DNA from: Tausonia pullulans
Taxonomy: Eukaryota; Basidiomycota; Tremellomycetes; Cystofilobasidiales; Mrakiaceae
Direction of reading: 5' to 3'
DNA length: 64,000 nt
Assembly: GCA_951802195.1 (NCBI GenBank)
Contig: OX637620.1
Span: 1,550,001-1,614,000, forward strand
This document shows positions 11,269 through 22,603 of the stretch, one piece after another. The position numbers and the translations under genes were made by a program. Within the stretch, counting starts at the first letter, position 1; each line of letters starts with the position of its first letter. The notes beneath the pieces were generated by a model. It saw only the letters and a list, made by a program, of their open reading frames with translations. It had not been told where the DNA came from and searched no databases.

Positions 11269-12554
11269 CTAAGCTAAGCAGTCAAAGGCACAGAGAGTTG
11301 GGCGCGTTCTGCACATAAAGGCGCGACGAGAGATTGGTCTCTCGAATGGTGCGGAAAATTCACAGCTGGCACTGCTATCCCGGTCCGGCAGTCCCTGACA
11401 TGAGGTACCATCTTGAGAACCGCCACAACACACGCGCACACACACAGAAGGTTTGTATCTCATCTTCCAAATCTCCACAGAGTCCCAGTCCTCCCTTTCC
11501 CACGCCAGATGTCGCTCGACGCTCTTGGCCGTCCGACTCTTGTTCACCATCCCGCACTCAAACCCTCCTGCGCGCGCCTTGGCGAGTGAGGCGTCGACCA
11601 GGGCTGAATCCCTCCGCTCGAGCGCAAGCAAAATAGGTGGGGGCGAGGAAGAAAGTAACGATAGTGACCGAAGGGTGTCGAGGAGGGCGTCGAGAAGCTC
11701 GGGAACATAGATGGTGTCCGTTGTGAGAATGAGGTCGAACGGTGGCGTCACGGGTTCAGCCTCTTGCTCAGATGGTCGTCGAGAGGGATCTGTCCAGTCT
11801 GAGGTGATGCTTGTGGTGGAAGGTGAATTCCAGGTCCAGGCGGAGGAGGGCACAGTCCAGTCGAGCTCGCGCGCTTGGAGTCGTCCTGAGGGAGCGGCTA
11901 ACAGTGCCGCAGTGTTCCGCCGGACGTTGGGGAGGAGGACAGAAGACAGAATGAAGGGGACGTCCGTCATGAGGACGTCGTACTGGAGATGGGCCAATGT
12001 GAACCTGAGCTGGTCAAACGTGGGCGGGATCAGCATCGGTGCCAAATTATCTCACAACGAAAGTGCCTAGCGATTGTTTGTCCCTCTCTCACGCACCCAC
12101 ACAACCCGACACCGCTTCCCAGATCGATGCAGCGCTTGCCGACGTTGGACGCCGGGTTCTTGCCAAACACATCAAGCAAGTAGGCCGTAAGGACCTGGGC
12201 TGAGAGCCAGAGCGTCGTTCCAGTGGTGGCGAATGAGTTGGACTGAGATTGACCCAGCGAAAGAGGTAAATTTGAGGTGAGCGGGTAGTCCTAGATGTGG
12301 AGACCATGTAAACAAACGAGCGGTTAGTTGGTGAGAGCAAGACGCGAGCGACAGACGCGTCCGGCGGAAGGGAAACCACCCGTGGACGCACGATGATGGA
12401 CAGGTGCTTCGTTTGAGGCGAGGGAAGAGGACGACTGATCATGTCGCTAGACAAATGACAGGCTACGAGAGGTCGAAGTGAACGTTTATAGAAGACAAAA
12501 CGAGGAGACAGATAGCTCATCGAACGTCCAGACCTTCTCTCGGGCACGGGCCAT
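11269..12554 (-). CDS. Family-16 (METTL21/EFM-like) protein-lysine methyltransferase
   Basis: This is a seven-beta-strand SAM methyltransferase of the group that modifies lysines on translation factors and chaperones. The SAM motif is NVGKRCIDLGSGVGL near 12130, preceded by the family signature TGTTLWLSAQVLTAYLLD near 12190. The next exon carries LMTDVPFILSSVLLPNVRRN near 11970 (the TDxxxxLxxxxxNVxxN motif), then ARELDWT and a PFDLILTTDTIYVPELLDAL stretch near 11730, the D/NxYY-like post-motif, and LLALERRDSALVDA. Start is put at 12554 (MARAREKVWTFDELS), with exons DMISRPLPSPQTKHLSIIV and DYPLTSNLPLSLGQ following; the first splice is unsure. The C-terminus after VEIWKM is also unsure: the open frame runs to 11269. 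I cannot name the exact subfamily (EFM2/EFM3/METTL22-like). Confidence 0.8.
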
Positions 12555-12705
12555 TACGGGCAAAGCGACTTGTTCTCCGTGATGTGAGAAGAAGTTAGAA
12601 AAATTCTCACAAACACTTAAACCGCTGTCGCGGTGTCTCTCACCCTGAGAAGTAGCAGACTACAGCAGCGTGTCAATCAACGGACATGTAATCACTTGAC
12701 CAAGT

Positions 12706-14008
12706 CTACTCAACGAGCTCCCAAAACACCGTGCCCGCCTCTCCTTGCACATACTTCGCCCTTCCCTCAGATCTAAGCTTCTCGAGGTGTAGATCTGCCC
12801 CCCGGCCAGCCGCAACGCGCAAGATGAACCCAACGTCCGGATAGATCCGCAGGACGAGCTCCTCTACCGTCCATCCCTTTGGAACCCGCCTGCTGCCCGA
12901 TGACGACGACAGCGCCACATCCCACCCACCTGGGGGTGCCGGTCTATCCGGAGGAGGTTCACGTAAAAGTGCGATGATCTGGTTCTCTCGTGCGAGGCGG
13001 TGGGAGATGTAGGTTTCGAGGGCCTCACGGCCGGAGGGGAGGGTGGGACCGTGACCGGGATAGAGGATGGTGGGCGATAGAGAGAGGAGGAGCTGAAGGG
13101 AGGCGAGATAGGTCGAGAGATCCGAGAAGACCGCGGTTGATTCGCCTAATGAGGGTGGGAAGGTAAGCGAGGGAACAGCGCGTGTCCAACCTGACTCGCT
13201 GCTACTCACCCAGCACCGTGTCAGCAGTGAAGACAGACTGGTCATCCCTCAGTAGGAGCGAGATGCTGTCCGACGTGTGGCCCGGCGTGTGGACAACTTG
13301 GAGCGATGCGCCGGGCGGATTTAGGATCTGTGGCAAGCGCGCGCGCGATTGGGGCCAATAAGTATGTGGTGAGGCAAAGCAGCAACACGCAAAAAACAAT
13401 GCGGACCTGTCCATTGCTCAGGTGCTTGAGCTTGTCGCCACCCAGCTCCTGCTCAATCTCCTGGTCGAAGTGGCTCTCCTCCTCCGGGTACTTCCATACT
13501 ATCGGCCCGATCACCGTTGTCGCATCACAATCGTCAGATGACGCGATAGCGGCGTTATGCTTCGTCCGCCTCGAGCTCAGCATTTTGAGAACATCCCTCA
13601 GACCACCCCAGTGGTCTCGATGACGATGAGAGATGACAATGTCTGAGATGATGTCTCCAGGTGCAAGGCAGCTCTCGAGGAGCGGGATATAGCCGGACTT
13701 GCCCTCCCCCGTATCGAGAAGGAGGAAGGGGGAATGGGAGCCGATCAGATAGGTGTTGGTTCCTGAGAGTATAGAGGTCTATCAGCGAGCCTTCCCAGGT
13801 GATATCTAAGCTGTCCCAGCAACGGCCGCTCGCGGTCGTGCTGACTGACCCTGGAGGGTGAACGATCCGGGGTTCTGGCCAAGGATGCGAGTAATTCTAG
13901 GTGATAGCTGAAAGCACAGCACGTCAGATTGACATCCTTGAGGCGTAAATGAGGGACACAGTCCCATGGTCCCACCTTGCTTATGGGTTCGAGGTTCTGG
14001 AGGGGCAT
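12706..14008 (-). CDS. LACTB2-like metallo-beta-lactamase fold hydrolase
   Basis: The protein belongs to the glyoxalase II/LACTB2 group; LACTB2 is a mitochondrial endoribonuclease, while fungal relatives are often annotated only as hydrolases. Start is MPLQNLEPISK at 14008. The next exons read LSPRITRILGQNPGSFTLQ and GTNTYLIGSHSPFLLLDTGE (family: RVLGxNPGxxTLQGTNTYLVG). The metal-binding motif is SHRHRDHWGGL near 13635, with Ser in place of the usual Thr. A further exon gives QVVHTPGHTSDSISLLL, containing the second-metal His, and FTADTVLG with the bridging Asp. LYPGHGPTLPSG near 13060 supplies the late His. The C-terminal domain (LETYISHRLARENQII, GWTVEELVLRIYPDV) matches the LACTB2 winged-helix region. 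It shares a 135 bp divergent promoter with the thioesterase gene on the right. Confidence 0.92.
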
Positions 14009-14143
14009 GCTGTTTCAGCGAGTAGTGGAGGTAGTTGGGACCACGAAGCCAAGCTGGGACACTTTCGCACTTGGCCGGATTTAAATACACACGTGCCAGC
14101 AAGCACGCGCTCTACTTCTCTCCAGCCACAGACGACCATCAAC

Positions 14144-15124
14144 ATGGGTATCCACTCCGTAACTGTCCCCGCCCTTCACAAGGCAACTCACACCCTCATC
14201 TTCCTCCACGGTCTCGGAGACTCGTATGTTGCGCCCTTGTATCTCATTTGCTTCGCACAGTGACGCGGTGTCCTGTATCTTGTCTCCTCCAGCGGACATG
14301 GCTGGTCCTCAGTCTTCAGTCAACAAATCTCGCCGTCTCTGCCGACGCTCAAGGTCATCCTCCCCCATGCGCCGACTCTTCCGTTGACGATTGGAGCCGG
14401 CCAACCCACACCGCAGTGGTTCGACATCAAGGTACGCCGTACTCTCGCCTCACCGACACGCGAGCGAGGTGTTCTGATCGTATCTCTTGCAGGCTCCCAA
14501 CGCACGGTCGAACCCCGCCCTTCAGGACCGCGATGGGATGGACCGAACAAAAAGCTTGGTAGACGAACTTATCGGGCACGAGATTGGGAAAGGCCGCAAG
14601 GTCCTTCTCGGGGGCTTCTCTCAAGGTCCGTAGTTCCTAATCAAGTCATCGCACGTACGGTCGACTTCTGCGTCCTAACTGAGACTCTCGTTTCCTCAAG
14701 GCGCGGCCATGACGCTCTATTCTGGTCTCCAGTCTCAGGAAAAGCTCGAGGGTCTCGTTGTCCTTAGCGGCTTTCTGCCTCAGCAGGACAAGATCCAGTC
14801 TGTGAGTTTCCTGAAACCCAAGCCTCCTCCTTTCACATTACCCTGAGACTGACTGACCTCTTTTTTCATTCGACATCCCTTCCCCAGCTGACCTCATCAA
14901 CTCTCCTGAAAGACATTCCTGTCTTCATCGCCCACGGAACTCAGGACACGATGATCACCTCTGACTTCGCAGACGAGGCCCGCACGTTCCTCACCTCCCC
15001 CTCAGCGGATGGCGGGCTGGGCCTCACGGCGGTCGAGTGGCATTTGTACGAGGGGATGGGCCATCATTCCATTCCTGAGGAGGTGGCGGACCTCAAGACT
15101 TGGCTTAAGCGGGTAGTCCAGTAG
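14144..15124 (+). CDS. APT1: Acyl-protein thioesterase 1
   Basis: This alpha/beta-hydrolase removes palmitate from cysteines of membrane-anchored proteins such as Ras and G-alpha. Start is MGIHSVTVPALHKATH at 14144, then TLIFLHGLGDS with the oxyanion-region HGLGD. Exon 2 gives GHGWSSVFSQQ and VILPHAPTLPLTI, exon 3 starts at APNARSNPALQDRDG. The nucleophile is Ser in GGFSQGAAM, split across the intron near 14630-14700. The catalytic Asp is in FIAHGTQDTMIT near 14935 and the catalytic His in YEGMGHHSIPEEV near 15060. The protein ends TWLKRVVQ and TAG at 15122, about 230-240 residues, which is the usual length. Five exons. Confidence 0.95.
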
Positions 15125-15179
15125 GATAGCTCTTTAGATAGATCCCTAGGCTTAGACTGTGTCGCATCCAGACATTTCA

Positions 15180-16615
15180 TCAGGGGTAGCTCTCGAGCTC
15201 AGTCGGAAGACCAGCGAGCTTCATCTTGACGGCCATCTGTTGGAGCGAGTGCTTGATCAGTGGAGACACGTGTGTGCGAGCAAGGACGACAAATGACCTC
15301 GAAGAGGTAGTCAAGGCACTCGGCCTGCGTCTTGGCCTTCTCCCAGTCCGGGCCCCAGACGTAAACACCGTGTCGTCGAACTTTCGGTACACGAGTACAT
15401 GTCAGAACAGCAACCAAGCTTACGAGTTAGAGCCAGAGACCGAAACATACCGAGAATGGCAGGCGCGTCCGGGTAGTCCTCCATGGCCTGTATGCAACGG
15501 GGTTGAGGGTCGTCAACACTAGCTCCACGACACATTGCGGGTGATGGTGCACCTGGGCCATCGAGTCCGTGAGGTCCTCTTCGTCGGGCGTGTTCTCGAT
15601 GATGGGGATGACGAGCTTGTCAAGGAAGGTAAGCGTCTTCCCAACACCTCCGATCCGGACGCCCTTGATCATCTGTAAATGTTCATCGACGTCAGCGAGG
15701 GGAGAAGGGATCATAATCCAATGAAAGGAACGCATGCGGACCTCCTGGTGGGAGATGGTGAACTCCTTGCCCGGGTAAAGGAGCGTCGACATGACTGAGA
15801 GGTGGCGCGCGGAACACGGTCGATCAGTCTCCTCCAAACTCGTCAACATTCAGGCAAGAAACCCCTCACCAGCATGCTGGCTGTGCGTGTGGATGCAAGC
15901 CCCAGCCTCCCTCATCCTAAACGCGTTCCAGAAGAGCGGAGTGCACGCGCTTTCCTTCAGCGGGACACCGTCGCGCTTGCCCTTGCGGAGGAACGTCCGC
16001 TCCGAGCCCGACGTCGGGATCGACGGCTGGGGGTAAGGGAGAACAGAGATGTGCTCCGGGAGAATCCGCTCCTTCTGGACTCCAGAAGGAGCGAGGTAGA
16101 CCTTGTCACTGTAACGAAGGAAGGGCAGCAAGGTCAGCAGGAGCCTCGACGCATCGTCAAAGTGGCAGTGAGGGAAAGCGGTGGTTCATATGTACCCAGT
16201 GCGGATAGAGATGCCTCCTCCCGTACCGGTGACCCAGCCTGTGCACCAGAAGAAGGAAGCATGGGCCAGAGGACGGACGAGTGACGAGCATAAGGCGCAT
16301 GAAGGCGTCAGCTGTCCGAAACGTCTCTCTCGCTTTCGTCGTTGCGTCTTCTCCTGAATGCCCTCGACTGGAACGCACCGAGAGTGTAGAACTGAGCGCA
16401 GAGGCTGCAGATGAGGTTGGCAGGCTGTGGCGAGGAACGAGCCAACTCAGCCGTCGGTCAGCTGCTGAGCCTGCTCCGGTCCCGATGAAAACAGGGAGAA
16501 GGTAACGTGCGTGAGTAGGGTCGTCGGACTTGATGAGCGCGTCGAGTGAATCGGTCGTCGGCTGATGGGTGTGCCCGTCAAAGACGGTGTTCAGAAGTCC
16601 AGAGGCGGCGTCCAT
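15180..16615 (-). CDS. MDE1: Methylthioribulose-1-phosphate dehydratase
   Basis: This zinc enzyme of the class II aldolase fold dehydrates 5-methylthioribulose-1-phosphate in the methionine salvage pathway in the cytosol. Start is put at 16615 ([18 protein letters not shown]). Exon 1 ends [12 protein letters not shown], the family HPRxLIPEL position. Later exons give [15 protein letters not shown] near 16220, [17 protein letters not shown] near 16100, [25 protein letters not shown] near 15900 (quoted in two parts: [13 protein letters not shown] and [12 protein letters not shown], the zinc-binding HTH), [14 protein letters not shown] near 15760, [24 protein letters not shown] near 15580, then [20 protein letters not shown] near 15360 and a last exon [17 protein letters not shown] ending at TGA 15180. 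All core motifs are present. The join between exon 1 and the GWVTGTGGG exon is the least sure. Confidence 0.93.
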
Positions 16616-16765
16616 AATTGTTGTTGTAGAGAGCGAAGACGAACGTTCGGGGGAAGGCGATGAGGGCGAGGGGCAGAAAGGTCGGGGCGCTTTGCCTCTT
16701 GGACTGCGCCTTGACAACCGGACCAAGAGAAGATGAGACGACTATGATATACCGCGATTGCGCTG

Positions 16766-18047
16766 TCAAAATGAAAGAGGAAAGCAAGGCAGGACCGTAG
16801 AGAGAAGGACGATGGGAGAGTGTTCAAGCATGAAAGCAGGGCAAAGAGATAGTACATGAGAGTAAGCAAAGTAAGAGGAAAAAGTCCAATTTTTGCCTGT
16901 CCTCATGCTTGTACACTCATTCGTGCTGGTGGACAGCTTGTCGCCGCCACCGAGCATCTTGCCCATCTTGTCCTTCCACCCAAAGCTGTCGAACTTCTCC
17001 TATATCCGAGCCGCTGAAACAGATTGTCCTCACCGAAGGGCACTCAGACTGCTTGCGAGCTCGAACTGGGGCGTGAGGCGTCGGCGGGATTGCACCCAGC
17101 GGAGTGTCGCCCCAGAGGCCGCCAGCCTGCAAGTTGTTGAACATCACGGACAGAATTAACGCAGAAGACGAGGCCGCAGACGAAATTCAACTGTACCGAG
17201 TGTTTTCGGAAGGGTGGAATCAAACGTGCGACTTGGTCGAGGAGACACAGTGAACAGAGGGTGGGCAGACTGAGGAGTTATCGAACGGCGCCGAGGAAGG
17301 CTCTGGTCGCTGCTGCTAGTGAGCCGAATGGAACGATGAGACGGAGGGCGTGGTACTCAAGCTGTGAGGCCGGTTGGCTGATATTCTCGAGGACGAGTGC
17401 GAGCGGGCCAAGAGATGGGCTAGGAGCATAGACAAACGAGTCCCGAATCGGCTGCGCCTTCAGCAGTAAGTCTTCGGTCTTGGACTGGTCCTTATCAGAG
17501 AGTGAATTGAGACCACCAAAGTCGAGAACCCCGAGAAACGACCTAAGCTGCGGTTGCTCAAAGGATGAGAGCTTGCCTGCTAATGCGTCATCCTCGCACG
17601 AGATGCCACTCCAGTCGCTGCTACTGGACCTGCCGTGGGCGTTCATTGAAACGTTTCTCCCGCTCTCTCCGTTGACGGAGTTGGCCCGCGATATTGGCTG
17701 CTATAGCCGTGGCTGTCGGATGACGAGTCGAGGAGTTGATCACCCCGACGCCGCTGCCATTGATGAATGGAGGTACCTCTCAACTTGGTGGTACTGTTAA
17801 TAGTCGACGGATGAAATTGCTCTCGCCGCAAGGGCGACGCGACCGCTCGGCTGAGGGCCGCTTGTAACACCTCGATTCGGATCCAAACGCACCTGAAAAG
17901 GCAGGCCGCCGAACTGTAAGGCGGGGACCGCCAGGATAATCGTTGTGCCACCCAGCGAACCGAAAAGTTGATTGAGAGGACGTCGGGCGCACCGATGGCG
18001 TCCGAGTCGTCGAGGTTATTCTGCGTGGCGAAGAGGGTGCTGAGAGG
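16766..18047 (-). CDS. Unrecognised multi-exon gene (boundaries uncertain)
   Basis: Several pieces on the minus strand look coding but I cannot join them with confidence or name a family. After a TTTTAG acceptor at about 18047 the frame reads HPLSTLFATQNNLDDSDAIG. Another frame close by reads LFGSLGGTTIILAVPALQ followed by FGGLPFQ and a CAG/GTGCGT donor near 17892. A longer open piece (17278-17646) contains FLGVLDFGGLNSLSDKDQSK and YAPSPSLGPLALVLENIS. A piece after a TTGCAG acceptor near 17130 reads WVQSRRRLTPQFELASS, and one near 16990 reads EKFDSFGWKDKMGKMLGGGD. Its start and stop are not fixed; 16766 is the stop of the last frame. It could also be two genes or a decaying one. No trace of a mobile element was seen. 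Confidence 0.3.
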
Positions 18048-19192
18048 GTGCCTAAAAGAGTTCAGGTAAGACTTAAGGAAAGTAGGAAAGACGGAGAGGG
18101 GGTTCGAACAGGGAGAAGAGTGAGATTCGAGCCGCCCAGGCGGCCCAGTGACGGGGAGGGAGAAGGTGAGGGAGCTGGGTGCAAGTCGAACACAACGTCA
18201 GAGAAGAGTGTCGGAGAGAGACTGGAATGAAGGCTGGGAAGGATCCTGCTTTGGAAACGACTTAAAGGTGTGTGCTGAACGCGTCTATAGAGTGGAAGAG
18301 GAGACCAGGACAAAGCGTATCGATCGGCTGAAAGGAAACGCCACCGCCTGCCCCTACCCAATGGAGCAAAGCAATCCGTGCGCGAGATGAAGGCGGCTGG
18401 AAGGTGTGGAAGGGAGGGAGGCTACTCACTGCTATTTTCCGGCTTGCTCTACCTTGAGAGCCTCCTCAATGGCCACCCAGTAATCGTGACCTTGATCTTG
18501 TCCTTCACACCCAGACATCGTCGTTATTGGCTTCTTCGAATCGCATGACGACAGACCGTCCTCTCTCTTCTGCCCTGGCCTGGCCTCCTCAGCCATCTTA
18601 TGACATCCTGGCACCGGCGATGGTCTGCTTCCTTGCAGCCTTGGGCACAGCCTGTTGTGAGACCAAGCAAACTAAACGACCTGCTGCGGCGTGCGGCGGG
18701 TAACGGGGCAGCTGAGTGAAAGCCTCACGGAGACAATTCTCGAAGACCAAGGGGCCGCTTCACTTCTGGTTCCTCTTCACATGGCGATGGGGGGGGGGAC
18801 ACGACTTGTGGACTCCTATTTTCCGCCCTCAAGTGACCGATTGGCGACGATGTCATTTTTTTCTTACCCGTGTCTTTAGTGGCAGATCATCAATTCTGTA
18901 AAACGTACAAGAAGAAAGGCGGCGAAGTGGTGACCTGTCAACTGACTCAAGGGGAAGGAGAGGGAACAAAGAAGAGGGACACGTCTCCTCCCTTCGCGTT
19001 CTTTTAATTTGAGAAATTCACGCGAGACCTGAAAGGAGACAACTAGTGCGGACGAATCATAATCATCAGAGGGAAGAAAAACGTGGCATATGGGGCAAAG
19101 AGGTCAGAAAAGAATGATATACAGGGAACAAAGACAGATGCGCCCGCCCGCAGTAGCAGCCATCAACAAACAACCACCCGCTCCTCCTCTTC
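18048..19192. other. Region without a gene I can support
   Basis: About 1.1 kb. On the minus strand a short open stretch at 18432-18614 ends SGCEGQDQGHDYWVAIEEAL plus KVEQAGK, and may be an exon of the unrecognised gene to the left; another frame there reads VKDKIKVTITGW. A G9 run lies near 18787-18795. The right part probably holds the 3' end of the DUF3292 gene transcript. I could not build a consistent model. Confidence 0.35.
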
Positions 19193-22186
19193 TCACATCG
19201 TCTCCCAGCGCTGGTCGCCGAGGCTGACGAGCCGGTTGAAGAGCTCGTCCCTTCTGACGATAGCACTGAACCGATAGATGACTTCTTCTTTTTCCGCGAC
19301 CCTCTCATCCGGCGGGACAACGTCTGCCTCCCCTCCTTCCGCCTTGCTGCGCACCCGGATCTCTAGCCCCATCCCACCCGCCTCGTCGTATCCAGTAGCC
19401 CAGTGCACGAGGAGCTTCCCTTGCCACCCCATCATCCCATACTTCCGGACCATCGTGATGTCGTTGATCGAGATGACAAGCCAGTGTTTCTGCTTCGTCG
19501 AAGGCGTCTGAAAGCTGCCGCCGCCGGCTGTGGCATCGCCTTCCAGATTGCCTGCGCTAGGGTGCTGCTGTTGCTGCTGCTTAACAGACCCGACGGACTT
19601 GAACTCGATGCGCGCTGGCCGGCCGGCGGCAGAATGAGGATAGATGACAATGTGGCCTGGGCGTCCCTTATGGCTGACGAAGAAGGCTACGAGCAAGCGC
19701 GAGCGAACCCCAAACAAGGCGATGGAGAACCGCCACCGCATGGAGTACCTTGGTCAACTGTCGCTCGGCGTAGTCTAGAAGAAGGCATTATAACGCACTG
19801 GAGAGGTTTTCTTGGTCGGCGTCTGATTTAGGTATGATGGCAAGGAGCCCGCGAGCAGGGAGACCCTCCTTGTTAAGGTTGAGCTTCTTGACCGCCGTCT
19901 GGTGTTTTAAAAGCGCGTCAGCGAAACGCTTACGGTCCATAAGAAGAACAAATGGCCCACTTGGGAAACCTTGTCCCAGTCGAACTTCTTCTGCCCACTG
20001 ACGTAGCCGGCGCTCTGATAGAACAAAAGGAATAGTCGAGAGATAAGGCGGACTGGTCATCCTCGGACTGCCTGGTGCCTCAATCGACTGACCTCCTCGG
20101 TGATCCTCGCGACACCCTTGACGAAGCTCGCAAACCCGCCCGTGCTTCCAGTTTTGGATTTGGAACTGCTGGCGCTGGGTGCCTCCGAGATGACTGACTC
20201 GAACGTCGTCGCGCGGGAGAGCGAGAGCGCCGCCGAGTCCTTCGTCGAAGTGAGACTCGCCGTTTCGTCGCTGCCGTCGTCGAAGTCCAAAATTCCTTCA
20301 CTTCCATGCTTGGGTACCATTGGAGGAGGAGGAGGGAGGGGCTTTAATTGGGCTTCAGCGTCCCGGAGGAGGCGGAGGGTGAGCTGGGCGTTGGTGGGCA
20401 CTGAGGCAAGAATGCCGCTGGGAAAAGATAGTGGGAGGAAGGATCAGACCAAGTGCCAATAGGCAACGTAGAAAGTTGAAAAGGTGCAGAGAGCACTGAC
20501 TTGCGAAGCTGTATCTTCTCTTGCCAATCGGGGATCTGGCTCTCAAGCAGCGGTCCGAGGCGGTCGAGGACTCTTCATGTCTGGGTTAAGCATGTGAATG
20601 TGTATGGCCGCATGTTCAGACCTACTCACGGCTGGCCAAAGAATAGAAAACAGAAGAGTGCCCCAAAAACTTTGGAGAAGACGTAGTCCGAGACGATGGA
20701 AGTCGAGACTTGTACGACGGCGGGAGACAGGGATCAGCTGGCACGATACGCGTACAAAGGTGAGGAGGCTCGCTCTCACCGATGATCGGCAGCAAAATTG
20801 AGTAGAAGATTCTCATCCTCGCAGCATGAGAGGGAAACGGCTCCGTGGGTGAGAGGGCGCTGCAAAACGGTGATATCAACTCGCATATCCCAAAGCATCC
20901 CACCGCGACAATGACGACTTACTTGGCCCAACGCTCCCATCCATCCGCCAGGTCTCCACAGAGCACCATAACAGGCTTTCCGTACTTCTCAAGGAGCGCT
21001 TGTTTTTTCTCCTGCTTCTCCTTCTTCTTGGCCTGTTTGAGTCGGCGCTTCTCCTCCTTCTTCGTCGTGGGCAACGTCGGTTCTCCCTCTACATCTAGAC
21101 CTGGCGACTCAAGAGGCTCCTCTGCCTCTAAAGCAACGTTGTCGTTGCCCTTGACGGCAGCAGTGAACAGCTCCTCAAGCCCCTCAGCAAAGTTCGTCGC
21201 TTGCCTTTCGGCCGACTGGGCGGCCTCGCCCTCTGCGTCCATCGTCGGATGAGCCGTCGCTAGGCCGCCAGGGAGATCCGGATCCTTGACTTCAACCGGA
21301 GGGTCTGATGGGTTGAGTGGAGTCGAGGAAGAAGCGACAACGACGGGTGGGAAAAAGAAAGATCGGGACGCAGGGACGAGGACCAGAAAGGAGAGGAAAG
21401 TGAGGAGGGAGGCCCAAAGGAGAGAGTTGTGCCAAGCGAATATATATCCCTGGGAATAGTGAAGACAAGATTGATCTATCACTCTAGAAGGAGGGCAGCC
21501 GGCAGACAGATACAAAGGGAGAGACTCACCAGCAGCGCCACCCCCGTCCTCGTCCCACCCTCGCCCCAGCTCCTAATCCGGATGACCTCCTTACCGAAAC
21601 GCATCATCCCGAGAAGGACGGTCGTGTATAGTCTCTCGACGTTGGAGCGGAGTTTGTCGGCGGAGAAGAGCTCGTCCGGTGATGGCTGGAGGTCGAGGAG
21701 AGGGGGCTTGGATGAGATCCTGGGAGGGGAGGTGGGCGTGATGACGACATGATGGACGCCCTGGTTGATACAAGTTGGGACAAGTCAGAACTTTAGGCCA
21801 GAAAGTTCAACTTGCATCGAGAAGCAGACCTTGTCGAAGCGACGCAGAAGAACGTGGAGCTGTTACGTGTCCCCTGGATCAGCGACCACCTCGGTATCTG
21901 GTGCATAAGAAGCGAGGACCCGCACCTCTCCCTCACTAAGTCCCACTCCATCTTCGCGCTTGAAGTCATGCGCACCAGCGGTCCCGTTTTTGGAGGAAGC
22001 AGAGTCACTGAAGGTCGAGACCGAACGCGTCGCGCTGGGGGACGACCGAGCGGGAAGCTGAGGCGGCAACTGCCTCGGAGGCGAGAGAGGCACTATTGCT
22101 GCTGCAGGGGTAGGAGGAGGCTCGGAGGCAGCAGGTCTTCTGGGCGGCAAAGGAGGAGGGACTAGGAACGGAGTCGTAGATGTCAT
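19193..22186 (-). CDS. DUF3292-type integral membrane protein
   Basis: The family is fungal and of unknown function. Start is MTSTTPFLVPPPLPPRRP at 22186 and the N-terminus is Pro/Ser-rich. Exons follow with VVITPTSPPRISSKPPLLDL near 21730, LRSNVERLYTTVLLGMMRFG near 21640, the membrane segment WASLLTFLSFLVLVPASRSFFF near 21390 (given as LLTFLSFLVLVPASRSFF), a charged Lys/Glu helix (KKEEKRRLKQAKKKEKQEKK) near 21040, FYSILLPIIG, the hydrophobic DYVFSKVFGALFCFLFFG near 20660, and DRLGPLLESQIPDWQEKIQL near 20550. VPTNAQLTLRLLRDAEAQLK near 20390 with PLPPPPP after it is the signature I associate with DUF3292 (PF11696). The C-terminal exon (19193-19741) resembles a GRAM/PH-like beta domain: HIVIYPHSAAGRPARIEFKS, HWLVISINDITMVRKYG. 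About ten exons. It has a Gln-repeat (QQQQQ) near 19575. Confidence 0.75.
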
Positions 22187-22603
22187 GATGATGGCCGTCA
22201 GAGGGGGGGAGGAACACAGTTCGTCGGAGGTAACCATGGGCGGCCTTACAAATGAGTTCACATGACACGTCAACCTTGATGCGAAACAAGGGGCCGTGTC
22301 TGTTCACGCGCTCGCTAATATATCTCAATGATGTAAGCTTCGTGAGGGGTGAGTGATGAAGAGCAGTAGTAGGACAACGCGACAAGCGGGGTATCAAAGA
22401 AAGGAAAGAAAAAAAAGAGAGAGGAAGGAGTAGTTGTGAAAGAGCCAAGAGTGAAGATTGGAAGACCTCAAATGTGGTTGTCTACTTTTCGCCAAAGGAA
22501 GAGCAATAGGCGAGAGACCAGTAGTAACGAGTAGGAGATAATGACCAAGGGAAGATAATGAGATGTGACGGTGAAGAAGGGAGAAAGAGCGTCCGGCCCA
22601 ACA
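22187..22603. promoter_or_regulatory. Promoter region of the DUF3292 gene
   Basis: This 0.4 kb lies between the stop of the stress-protein gene and the start of the DUF3292 gene, both on the minus strand. A long CT-rich tract on the minus strand (22380-22440) is typical of promoters elsewhere in this window. No gene is seen here. Confidence 0.4.

Noticed and set aside
18100-18140. GGTTCGAA-like strings resembling T-arms
   Set aside because: No matching D-arm, anticodon arm or acceptor stem could be built around them on either strand.
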